A DNA stretch of 64,000 bases, from positions 496,001 to 560,000 of the forward strand of contig NC_018389.1 of the NCBI RefSeq assembly GCF_000208865.1, given 5' to 3'. The notes under the pieces were generated by a model. It ran no database searches, was not told the DNA's origin, and worked only from the letters and a program-made list of their open reading frames with translations. The stretch comes from Neospora caninum Liverpool. Lineage: Eukaryota; Apicomplexa; Conoidasida; Eucoccidiorida; Sarcocystidae. This document shows, piece by piece, positions 21,351-31,905 of this stretch. The first letter of the stretch is position 1. Each line of letters opens with the position of its first letter. A program made the position numbers and the translations under genes.

Positions 21351-24300
21351 CTATGACTGAGGAACCATTTTCGGGATGTGCGGCCCTGTCAAGACAGTCC
21401 ACGCAGGCATAATCCACCAGACAGAAAGATTTTCCACTCGCACAGCTCTTTCATAGATAACGTTTTCAAAGTACTCGTCTTTCTGGACGTTGTGTCGCAC
21501 CCCCTACGAAACCACTAACTTCATTCTGAGCATACACCAACTCAAATCCAGATTTCTTGCAGGATCACTACCTGCCAACGAACGCGAAGCAGATCCTGCG
21601 TCGTGGACGATGCGCGAGAATCTTTTTCCAGCACGCAAACTTGCGAGCAACGCCCGAATGCATATATATATTATTTGGAGTCTTTGAAGCACACCTGTCT
21701 GACAGGGCTCGATTTTCATGAATTCGTCCCAATCGTAACTCTTCGCTTGACAGCACGTCCACGACTTCATGCAGTCCCGAAACACTGGTTGCCCAGGGTG
21801 ATATCTGCAGAGAACACCCAACGAGAGGGAAGCAATCACATTCTAAAATTACGGTAAAGCGTGAACGGTCACTTTTGGGTTGAACTGAAGGTGACAGGCA
21901 CGGACAAAAGAGACCGTAACTCGAACCGCATTTGAGTAACGTCAACAAGCCCCACTGCGTCGAACGAGATCGCGAAGCCTCCGTCAATGATTCAGGTTTT
22001 GGACGACGATTGATGAGGGCATGTTGTAGCTATCTCTTTTGCTGTTTGCTCGCAACTGTCTACCTATACCCCTACATCTTCCTACCTGTTTACCTGCCTG
22101 TCTTCCTAGAGGGCCTATCCGCAGATGTCCCTACCGATTTCCGATCTACCTGACAGCAACGCCGTCTCTCCAGTCGTTTACAGATGCGCATCCACAACAT
22201 CAGGCTGTTTCCCCATCTAGAATTTTATCAATCTATCTACTCAGCCATCTCCACGACAGAAGACAAGAAACCCACTTGCAGGCCGTTGGTGAATTTGTGT
22301 TCGGCGAGTACTCTTTGTTGCATCCCTTGTTGCTGCATTTGTAATTCCCTTCGGGAGTCACCTGATCATTGAGCAGAAATGAGATGACATCCCGGCTGTT
22401 GGTGAAGATTCGCTATGTAGACATATCTAGTGACATGACTACATTTTGGCATCAGCACACACGAATACGCCTTTACGTATTCACATCCCGTATGCGTATT
22501 CAGAACTAGCAATTTGTCTCTCCATTCGTATACGCATGCAGGTAGCTACATGGATGCATACGCGTATTTCCGTCTATCCAGAGTCCGTCCACGAGCGTGC
22601 ACATAGACATATATATAATGGGTAGACACGCGGTTATCTGCATAAGTTCGCCAATGCGTACAGGTATATATATATATATATATATATGTATCTGTATAAA
22701 GAAACGACATCCGCACGTCGTTCACCGACCCACAAAATGTATGTAACCCGCTCTTCGCGCACTGCCTCGAAGTCCTCCTTTTAGAAAAGGCAGCACAAAG
22801 GCTAATACCGTTGCCTACATAACACGCTTGCCTCCTCCAAAACACTGCTCTCAGAGGTCGTCCAGCTGCATGCGCATGAAGGTGCATGCATCTCATTTGC
22901 GCACCCTGCTTAAGACCAGACCGCAAGAGCGCCGGCTCGAAACAGACAGCGATTGTCGTGCTTGCCATGCCCTAGCGACGTCGCTGCGGAGTGACATGCC
23001 TTTGGGTAGTTTTCGCGTCTGCGCTTACCAGAGGAGTTTGTGGTTTCGACGCTTCTGCTTCCTTCAGGCGTTTCTTTGCCTCCTAACACGCACAAGTGAC
23101 AATTTGGGGAGCTCCACAAAATGGCTACGTTTTGGGGTTTTACCGGAGCACGGGCTGACCTGACCAGAGAAGACACTGAGCTACCTACAGCATGCATTTC
23201 CAACATACACACACAAAACAGTAACAGATATATATATATATATATTCGATTGTTCATGAACTCGTGTCCTTCAAGTAGAGATGCGTGCATGCATATGCAT
23301 GTGCCTGTATTTGTGTGAGGACTGGCTTTCTCGTGGGCATGCAGTATATCTATATATGTGGTTTCAGATAACGCACTATGCATGTGCACGTAGAGAGGGA
23401 GAAAAGTCAGGGTTCTGCAAAGAGATCAATACAAATGTGCCCAGAAAACAGTTGTATCTCACATGCGTTTACGTGCCACGATGTGGATGAGCCCATCAGT
23501 GTGCTTCGTTTTCGCGCCGAACCTTGCAGGAATTGTGAGCACGGCCTCACCTCCTCCTCCTTTTGTCGCCGGTTAAATTCTTCGATATCCTTCACAACCT
23601 CAGGCTGCGCTGGTGCAGGGGAGGCAGCGACTGGTGGAGGCCTGGAAGGCTTCACATATGTATGCTTGCCGACGGAACAACCTGTGGAACAGACACCGCT
23701 CGGAGAGTGCGCGGAGCGTTCTCTCTCCGAGCATTAAACAGCGTGAACATCCCACAACAGCCAACCCCCTCGTTTAAAACGCCAAGTGCACATTATGTGT
23801 ACCAGCGCATCTACAAATCTATGCGTGTATACAATTTGCCCGTTTCGCGCTCTTGCCTCGGAATCACAGGGGCCCAAAAGGCACAAAGAGCAACGAACAG
23901 GGTCACCAAGATTAGTCGTTCACGCGAATCCATTCCAGAAGGTGATGAAATGCCTTGCCGTACCACGAGGCGAAGCTTCCCAACGCAGCTACACTCCACC
24001 TGAGGACCACAAGAGAATTTGCGATCCCGCCTTCGACACGCGCGGCCCCCGGGTTTTTTCCCCACATTCCTGGAGCCGTTCCTCTCCGAATGTCTCGCCT
24101 TTTTCTCTGAATTCCCCGCGTTTTCCCTTTCTTCGTCTACCTTTAATTGCCATGAAGTCTGTCCAGTCCCAGGCCTCTGCATCACAACAAGGCCACCTCT
24201 TCACGCCGTCGTGAAAGATCGGCATTGCCTGAGAAAAAATTGGAATCGGAAACCAGGACGACACGGAAAGGAAAGGAACAAGGTGAGGAAATACATCTGG

Positions 24301-24722
24301 CATACAAGTGTGGCTCTTACTCTCTCATCGAGAGATTATATCTTTATGCAGACGCAGCTCGGTGGTGGTTATCGCAGCTCCGCGTTGAGGGAGTGTATCG
24401 AGTGAAGGTAGGTTCCTGTATCCACATAAAGATCTACGAGTGCTTGTATCCACCTGTGTATTTTCTCTAGATTCTGTAGATGCCATCCATTGATGGTCTT
24501 GCAGGAAAAGGAATACGGACGCGACTAGTGGGAACACAGAGTAGCTGGCGACGTGCTCAGTCGAATTCCAAGGCGAGGAACTCGCGTTTTCTCCGCCTGC
24601 CTTACCGCATGATGAATGCAACTTCCTTCATCATTTTCTGCTTCGGTGTAACTTTTTCCACATCCTGGGCGAGTGCACTTCAGCAGATTCTGTCCATAGG
24701 AAGGACTCTCGTCTTGTGCCAT
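21351..24722 (-). CDS. CHORD-domain protein, RAR1-type (two CHORDs, no CS domain)
   Basis: CHORD proteins bind zinc and act as HSP90 co-chaperones. Seven exons (24722-24606, 24228-24141, 23681-23551, 23082-23029, 22361-22276, 21804-21695, 21385-21351) join in frame to 206 residues. CHORD1 begins KCTRPGCGKSYTEAENDEG, continues AMPIFHDGVKRWPCCDAEAW and closes GCSVGKH. The linker is Pro/Ala rich then helical (EFNRRQKEEEEAKKRLKEAE). CHORD2 runs YKCSNKGCNKEYSPN, CKYHPGQPVFRD, SWTCCQAKSYDWDEF and ends CQTGPH. Zinc ligands C/H are present in both. Three split codons rebuild conserved residues (CKYHPG, KGCSVGKH, CQTGPH). The protein stops nine codons after CHORD2, so the CS domain of animal CHORDC1 is missing, as in plant RAR1. 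The Cys/His cluster found between the RAR1 CHORDs is absent. Confidence 0.9.
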
Positions 24723-24955
24723 TTTGGTCTATATCGATAACGCGGTGTTTTTACAGGTTGGCACGTGCGCAAGGGCCCTGTTATTCACATGCAGATGGGC
24801 ACGACAGTCAAGACGGCAAGCGGTCGACAATCGGGCCGGGTCTTGGACATCAAGGGGAAAGATGGGAAACAAAAAAGGAAGACGGGGTAATTGCGTGTGT
24901 GGTTTTCCAGGGAAAAACCTCCAGTTACCTAGATGTCCCAGCGTCGGCACAACGG

Positions 24956-24984
24956 TGCATGCGCCGTGGACGGGTGTGCATGCA
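24956..24984. promoter_or_regulatory. Paired YGCATGCR motifs upstream of the CHORD gene
   Basis: TGCATGCG (24956-24963) and TGCATGCA (24977-24984) lie 13 bases apart and about 235-260 bp upstream of the CHORD start codon, a typical position for a proximal promoter element in T. gondii. Activity is inferred from the motif only. Confidence 0.4.
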
Positions 24985-25185
24985 CCATATCTGCCGTTCA
25001 ATTGCTGGCAACTTGCAATAGACGCGTCGAAGATCGACCAGTTAGCCGCAAAAAACGACCCTGGGAACTCTGTCGATATATCTGTCCATTTCCGGAGGGA
25101 CAGAATTACTGTTTGTCCTGATTTCTTCACAAAGATTGGCTCCTGCGAGAGGTAGACCGGCCGATGGTCACCCGACCTGGTCTTG

Positions 25186-25203
25186 CCCCCCCCCCCCCCC
25201 CCC
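25186..25203. repeat. Poly-C run (18)
   Basis: Uninterrupted homopolymer of 18 C within the spacer upstream of the CHORD gene. Similar G/C runs occur at 31949-31965, about 47710-47741 and 58213-58228. Confidence 0.9.
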
Positions 25204-25356
25204 TGCCATACATCGGGCTTACAGAGTGCTTCGATGAAGCAGCTTTACATTTCTTGGGTTTTTCGAAGCCGCATGGTCAGCTCTTTGTTAATTAAAGAGC
25301 CCTGTTAAAGGCGGAGTTTTCGCGGAGCTGCAGTTGAATTCCGTATCGCACCGGTT

Positions 25357-25380
25357 TGTTCGACCCCTTCACCGGGGTCG
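25357..25380. other. Perfect 9-bp hairpin
   Basis: TTCGACCCC and GGGGTCGAA flank a six-base TTCACC loop. On the minus strand the hairpin is preceded by a T run. No gene uses it visibly. Confidence 0.6.
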
Positions 25381-28300
25381 AAAAAAGGTCGAGGTCCGCT
25401 GCCAAAAGAAGGCACCTTTCCATTTTACGTAATCGAACACCTTCTTCGAATCTTCTTAGGAAAATGTGCTTTTCAAAGAGGGATCTGTGCTAAACATGCT
25501 GGTGTCTAAGTAGCAAAATCGGAAAGGGCTAGGTTAGCCGAAGCGATGATTGGTGACTGGACGGCTACTCAACAGCTACAAAACCTTATCCTAAGTGTGT
25601 AGTGGCAGTACTAAAATCCCGAGAAAAAAAAGAATCTCCGGTAACTTTGTTGGATAGGGCACAGTGTTGTTAGTCGGAGGATCGACCTCTCAGAAACTTC
25701 TCAATAAACCAGCAAGACGGAACGTCACGCGAAAGGATTTTCCAAGTCTGTCTTTCGCTGCTTACAGCGGCCGCCGAGGGAAACGAACACTGCGTGATTA
25801 TTCACCTTCACTTCGTTGGAAACCGGATGGACCCGTACAGTGAAGCGTTTTTAGAAGAGAGATACAAGAAGCCAAATAAATATAACAGTAGAAAGGGAGC
25901 AAAAATTAGGGCTAAGCTGCAGCGTCCACCAAAGAAACGATGCTGTCTACGGGTAATCTCCGTGCTGAGGGAACATTCACAAGTGACACTTATAAAAAAC
26001 CTTCCTTCTGTATGGGAGACGAAAGAAGCAATGTACTGCGTATATGTGCCTGTAGGTGAATCCATCTTCCACTCAACTGTACTAAATACAGGATGCGCAA
26101 TCCAACATTGTTCAAAATGAATTTACTTCAGAACGGCGGAATCTTGGACAGCCGAACTTGCGGTTGCGTCTCGGAGATGGCAAAATTGATCCCCTTATGT
26201 GACCTGTACGGCCTTGAATTGCGACCTTCGAGCTATGGAATCGTTATCTGTCTGCAACCGTTCTCCCAGACGATTCATGAGGTAGACCACTTAGTCACCA
26301 CAGGCTACGCGTTTCAAGGTTTCATCCCCCCCCCCTGAGCACCGTGCAGAACAAAGGAAACGCCCACAGCCATACTCATGTGCTCTTTAGGCGAACTCTG
26401 GGGGGATTTGGGTACCAACAGCGCGTGCAACATGCAAAAAAGCTTTCAAGGTGACGAAGTCGTGGCGGAAAAGGAACAGTACGAGCAATGGGCATATGCC
26501 AGGCAATTCCGGGGACAGAATGCTCTTTAGCGCGTCAGATAAGATGACATTAATGTATACGGGACCCGCTGAACGCTATTTATCAATATACTAGTGAAAA
26601 TCAACAGCCTATGGTCTTCTTGGAATAAAGTCTAACACCAAAGCGTGAACAGATATGAAAAAACAAACAACAGCTACGCGAGAACTGCAGCGTTTTTTAT
26701 GACCGAAATCTTTCGTTGCTTAAGCACTGTAGCTCTGCCTCTTTTTTGTACAACATCTTTTGCATACCCAAGCGGTGAGATGACACCATTGGCAAAGCTC
26801 AATTCCCGGCTCTCACTCCGCGCTCAAAAATACAAGTGCGCGGGCCTCCGTTCACACAAACAAAACCGCAGCTGCGTAGCTCCTTATTCAGCAGTTCATT
26901 GGTTCACGGCATGCACTTCCGGTCATAACGGAGAACAAGAAACCTGTTGTTAGGCGTTATCGAGTCGCAACAGAGGTGAACACAACTTCAGCTTAAACCG
27001 GAGGAATAGGGCCTTGCCTGCCTTCCGCTAGCAGTCAGCCTCTTGTCCCAACTCTTGCCACAAGTCGGTGAAGCTCTGCGTATGGCGAAACATACATAAG
27101 GTCAGTCGCTTAATGATTTCATGTACGTCGTTTCAGGGATGATCCAAATTATCAAATTGCAGCTGAATGGTGTTTTTGTGAATCGAGGTGACTCGTACAT
27201 CCCGAGACAGGTTATTTCGGTCCTCCCCGTCGATCGTATACGACCCTCTCTAGAAATATCGTCTTTTCAAAATGTTTCGTCATCCGTGATCCATAGAACG
27301 TGGCCAACAACCCGGGTTGGAAGCTGCAGTGGAACAAGCAACTTTGCATTTTACAGGAGGGAAGGCATCATACGAGTCGGCGAGACCCCCGCAGATGCTA
27401 TGCCAGGCATGGGACATATGCACCACGACGCCCTAACGTCTCGCAACGTCCTCATGTTAAAAATGAGAACATGAACAAGAGCCATCGGGCGAGCTTGACG
27501 GGGAATCACCGCGACAGAAAGCCTTCTTCGGAGACTTAAGAACGATGTATGTGCATCTAGTTGTGTCTAACGACTGAGATACGTACGCTTTCTAATTGAC
27601 GTGCGGATCTGAAGCAAGACTCGTGATTCTGAAGCCGCTGCAATGCGATGCAAGCTCCACTGTCTTCAAAAAAGATCACGAGAACCGAAACGCAGACAGC
27701 TCCGGAGCAACTGCTGTCAACAAAGACTACGTACGCATCCAGCCTCCCATGCTGCTGATATATTCCTAGCTCGTGCAACGGTGGGACTTGCGTCTGCTTT
27801 GTCCAAAAGAATGCAGTTGATTTTCCTCATTTTATTGCCTGGCAAAGAAGGTAGCTTCGGAAACCGGTAACTTCGTCTGCTGAAAAACACGTAGCAGTCG
27901 GATATGCACCCCCTTTGTGTGCGACACGGTAATGAAGTTCCCGTGTCCTCATATCTACTCAGTAGTGCTTGTATGCAGTGATCGCTTATCGCATTGTATA
28001 ACAGCTTCGGGTGCGGCATATCTTTGCCTGCCTGAGAAGGATTTTCTAGATTTTGAAATTAGGAACTATTGCCGGTTATGCCCACAAATGCTTCGTTGCC
28101 TACTGGCAGAATGCGGCCAGTAACTGCCCTCGAACCTTACCAACGGTACACAATCTTGCCGGTGCGAACTTCCCCTCTCTACAGGCAAGACAAATGGGTT
28201 TGATGGGTTTTCAAGCGCCCGACGAACTGGCAGACTTTGGAGAGACAACTTTGTTCGAGTTTCTGGATAATGGGTGCCTCCATCGGTAAATTGACGCTGG

Positions 28301-28422
28301 AAGACATGCACAACGATGTATACAAACACATACTTGACTTTCATTTTTAAGTGCCCTTAAGCACTACTAACGCTGTTTTTGTACTCTTTTGCTGTCTTGT
28401 CCGCCCTCGAGGACTGGCCTAT

Positions 28423-29550
28423 TTACGTCGATTGAGGAATTCTATTCGTTTTGCCTTTCTCGGAGCCACGCGAAGTCACGTTAGCTGCTGCCCAGAAAAC
28501 AAGTGTTCCAGCAGCCCATCCTAATTGGTTTCGTGTAGATACTTTCCCTTGAGGGACGAAATGCTTTCGCTGTGTAATTGCTTCCTCGTGTCTTGATGCG
28601 AACACGTCCCTCATTTCTTCCCTGCGACGAGTCAGCGAGCCGTTGCAGCCGCTAGCTGTCGTCTTGCAGTTGCCGCCGGGATCTGCGCAACAAAGCATGT
28701 CGATACCGTGTCACCTTTCTTTTCCACTCGTCAAGCAACCCTTTCAGTGGGTTTCATCAATTCCACATCCAGTTGGAGGCGCTCTCTCAGCTGAGGAGCC
28801 CAACCTACGAAGGGCGTTGATTATTTTGTCTCCCGCCAAAGTTTCGATTGTTCTGCGACGGTCGTTTCGCTCGGCACATCGGCGCCCGACCTCGCTGGCT
28901 GTTCCTGTACGATCTCGGCCTGGAAGTCAACGATGTCACTCGCACGGGTATCGTAGAATATGCAGTTTCCCGTGGAGAAAGGTAGTTTTGTCGCCCCCTG
29001 TCCTGCCTCCGGGCGTGTGGTTACTTCATCACAGCGGAAAATATATGAGTACGAGGTGACTTCGTTTTGTTCCAAAACTCCGGTTTCTTCGACAGCGCAG
29101 CCGGAAGTGCCTTGCCGGGTGAGATTCACAGTCAATCCGCTGTAACACGCGGTCGCTTGGGAAGGCCCATAGAAGAAACATGACTTTAACTCGGGACGTG
29201 TCTTGTTGTCCCTTCATATTGGTGAAGTTTTTCTGCTAGGAAGCAGTGAAGGAAGACACCATGTCTGAAATATAGAAAGTTGAGTCGCGTAATGTGAGCC
29301 CCGCTGCACGGGTGCCGCTGACCTGCTCCTCCGGCCCCCACGGACGGTTCTGGTGATTTCCATTCCTCACGAGAGCGAGAGTTTGGATAAAAGGACAATC
29401 TTTGAGGGTCAAAAAGCGGATTAACTGCTGGATCTGTATCTCCAGTCTTCGTTGCTCCGAGGTAACGCGCCCTGCCTGAGTCGCGTAGTTCAGTTCGTCC
29501 ACCGCCCCGCGTGCACCATGGTCGGCTCTTCGAAGGGGCCTCGTCCTCAT
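28423..29550 (-). other. Possible multi-exon minus-strand gene, unresolved
   Basis: Several minus-strand frames in this kilobase read like protein rather than noise. They are 29550-29342 with QRRLEIQIQQLIRFLTLKD, about 29140-28830 with GVLEQNEVTSYSYIFRCDE, and 28690-28423 with REEMRDVFASRHEEAITQRK followed by a hydrophobic LGWAAGTLVFWAAANV and a stop. Acceptor-like sites precede the second (GTGTTACAG) and third (TTTGTTGCGCAG). I could not join them in one frame with good donors. The first frame overlaps the start of the plus-strand 795-residue gene head to head. This may be one small membrane protein gene or coincidence. Confidence 0.22.
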
Positions 29551-31905
29551 GAGGACGGAAACTCACGCCATTCCTTGGTGGCGTCCATCCACGGAATTTC
29601 AATCACAGAAAAGGAGTCCGCGCGCTCGTCTCTTGCCTCTAAACTGAAGCACGAATCATGCGGAACCCGCCCCCACACGCCGCACTCCCGTGCCCCCAAA
29701 GGGAGGTTATGGCCAAGCAGAGATGCCAGCACCGACACTTCCGACTCTGACTCGTCGGACGAAACTGTCGTCTGCACTCGCAGGTGCCATCAACACCGTG
29801 CCTTCTCGCGATTCGAGAAAGAGAAGGAACAGCAGAAATTCGCAATTGAGCAAACGTGCCGCCCGCCGTTGGATCGGATACCGATTGTTCGGCAACCGCT
29901 CGCTGTAACAGCCTCTGAGTTTAACCCCGTTTGCCGCGAAGACGGCCGACTCGTGCGCAGCCTCTGGCGCCATGCTCGTGATGCAGTTGAACGTCCTAAA
30001 GATACTCCTCCTTTCCAGTGGACGCCCCGTGGCCAGTCCTGCCAACGTAGTCGGAGTTGTCCGCCTGTCCGACCCCATGCGACCTGCTCGCGTTCGGGAA
30101 AATTTGAATCTGCTGTTCGTGAGGCGGACACATCAAGGAGCAAGAGCCGTCGTGAGAGCCGGAGCTCCCGCCGGGGGAGTGCGAGCGAAAGAGACGACAG
30201 CCTCCTGACGGTCAACATCGGCCGCTCTCGGGCTCCCGAGTACATTCGACACGACTCGAGCTACGGCGTTGATGGTCCAGGATACGAAACATTGCATAAG
30301 GGCATGCTGCAGGATACTGGCATGACTTACACGAGACAATACGAACTCCCGACAATCTCAAGGTTCCTCAACGCTAAACATCCTATTTTTCTTCGGGCCC
30401 GCAGTGGATCTTTTGTGGCAAAGAAGGAAACGCGCCGTCGACCTAGCCCTCCCTCTTCTGAAAGTTCTTCGAGTGAGTCGGAAGAATCTGTCTCCGAAGA
30501 CGAAGTTGTTCGTGAAAAGGTCACCAACGCCCCAGAAGCGCCTTATGGCGCTGTCGTGCCGCCGCCGGCCGTTGGACCCACATGCGCTTGTGGGTGTCCT
30601 GAGGCGACGCCACGGGGTCAGCAGGAAGCGCGACCGTCTGTCGTTGTCTCTCCTTCGATGGGGCCACCAGTCCTGTTAGTGCCGGCTCAGGCGAATCCCG
30701 TCCCAGGGTTTGCACAGCAACCGCCGCTTCACCTTCCAACGAGGCATTCTACGCAGCCGCCAGTCGCTCGCCACGAGGACTTTAGCAACCGAGCAACTGC
30801 GAGGCGTCAGCACATGACGGGCGGTGAGTTGCCCATTGACACTGGCGGCTACGGCAATTCCTACGAATTGAACTGGGATTCGGGACGGTTCACACAGCAT
30901 CTTGTTGGCGCGCAACCGCATCCGAGTCGAGCCTCTGTCGCGCCTCTTGGCGTTCCAATTCCCCACGCCTTGCCGACTCGTGCATCTATTGGCGCGACTC
31001 CGTATGCTACGCTGCACAGTTCCCGTGACTATTCGTGCACGTTCTGCCCCACTGCCAACATTGCCGGGGGCACAGCCCGGTCGCGAGTCATCAACAGTCA
31101 GAGACAGGAGGTTCCGCAGCCGATGCTCGTAGACGCTGCGCCTGCAGCTTGTGTTTCCTCCAACGCCGGCAATTGCGATTTCACTCTTACAGTAAATGGT
31201 TCGGCAGTTCTTAGCACGAGACCTCCGGCCGGGCAGCCACGGCGGACAGCGGGTGGTGCACTGAAGACACCGCGGCCGTCTATGACCCCCGCTGTGCAGC
31301 GATCAGACTTATTTTGCTCATGCTCGCCAACGTTCCAGCAACCTGATCGGACGGAGTGTATGACAACACGGGCGTCGGCAGCTCCACGGTCTCGCATCCT
31401 GCGGGCGCCTGTCTGTGACCATCCGAAGCCGCGTGCAGTACCTTTTTATGGGCAGTCTCAGAGCACGCCGATCGAAGCCGAGATCTTCATCACACCACCA
31501 GTTAAAGAACCCGGATTCGCACACTCTCCCCCTCGTCTAAACTGTGCACCTGCCGGGAGGGACAGAAGCGCAAGCACGCGTTCCATCCTCAAGAATGCCT
31601 GTGGGCCAAGTCGGGATGTGCCCGCGAATTGCCAACCCCGTGTGACGCTCAGCAACCCACCAGAAAGTGTACGTTTCATACAGGAACCAGCCGAAAATGT
31701 GTGCTCACACGACGGCAGGGCGGTCACTACCGTGCCGACTGCCTCCGATCAGCGAGTCCTCTGCGGAAGGCCCCTCATGTACCAAGTCGCCAGTCCGTGG
31801 ACAGGCCACGCCCAGACGATTCAAGGGATCCTCAATCCGAATCCGGTTGTGTGTGTCGGCTCCGGCCCGAATTTTCCTCCACATGCGGGTGTCTCTCAAT
31901 ACTAA
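29518..31905 (+). CDS. Unknown single-exon protein, Ser/Pro/Arg-rich (795 aa)
   Basis: No family recognised. The ATG at 29518 (ACCATGG context, MVGSSKGPRPHEDG) is preferred over an upstream in-frame CTG-type start. The 795-codon uninterrupted frame is far longer than expected by chance. The protein is largely disordered: an Arg/Ser segment (RSKSRRESRSSRRGSASER, about 206-224), an acidic Ser/Glu run (about 312-330, SSESSSSESEESVSEDE), Pro-rich stretches, and scattered Cys pairs (CACGC, CTFC, CSCS). More ordered patches read YETLHKGMLQDTGMTYTRQY, YELPTISRFLNAKHPIFLRA and SVRFIQEP. There is no signal peptide or membrane segment. Composition resembles coccidian cytoskeletal or pellicle proteins, but that is only a guess. 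Confidence 0.7.
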   Translation: MVGSSKGPRPHEDGNSRHSLVASIHGISITEKESARSSLASKLKHESCGTRPHTPHSRAPKGRLWPSRDASTDTSDSDSSDETVVCTRRCHQHRAFSRFEKEKEQQKFAIEQTCRPPLDRIPIVRQPLAVTASEFNPVCREDGRLVRSLWRHARDAVERPKDTPPFQWTPRGQSCQRSRSCPPVRPHATCSRSGKFESAVREADTSRSKSRRESRSSRRGSASERDDSLLTVNIGRSRAPEYIRHDSSYGVDGPGYETLHKGMLQDTGMTYTRQYELPTISRFLNAKHPIFLRARSGSFVAKKETRRRPSPPSSESSSSESEESVSEDEVVREKVTNAPEAPYGAVVPPPAVGPTCACGCPEATPRGQQEARPSVVVSPSMGPPVLLVPAQANPVPGFAQQPPLHLPTRHSTQPPVARHEDFSNRATARRQHMTGGELPIDTGGYGNSYELNWDSGRFTQHLVGAQPHPSRASVAPLGVPIPHALPTRASIGATPYATLHSSRDYSCTFCPTANIAGGTARSRVINSQRQEVPQPMLVDAAPAACVSSNAGNCDFTLTVNGSAVLSTRPPAGQPRRTAGGALKTPRPSMTPAVQRSDLFCSCSPTFQQPDRTECMTTRASAAPRSRILRAPVCDHPKPRAVPFYGQSQSTPIEAEIFITPPVKEPGFAHSPPRLNCAPAGRDRSASTRSILKNACGPSRDVPANCQPRVTLSNPPESVRFIQEPAENVCSHDGRAVTTVPTASDQRVLCGRPLMYQVASPWTGHAQTIQGILNPNPVVCVGSGPNFPPHAGVSQY

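Larger units (their letters stand above)
24723..28422. other. CHORD upstream region and gene-poor spacer
   Basis: 3.7 kb with no supportable gene. It holds paired YGCATGCR motifs close to the CHORD start, an 18-base C run (25186-25203) and a perfect 9-bp hairpin at 25357-25380. Frames such as 25794-26120 (+), with MDPYSEAFLEERYKKPNKYN, have no recognisable domain. Confidence 0.45.

Noticed and set aside
13690..29500. Nuclear copies of mitochondrial DNA in the AT-richer spacers
   Set aside because: I looked for cob/cox-like membrane sequences and found none that I could identify by eye. A BLAST search against the coccidian mitochondrial genome would settle it.
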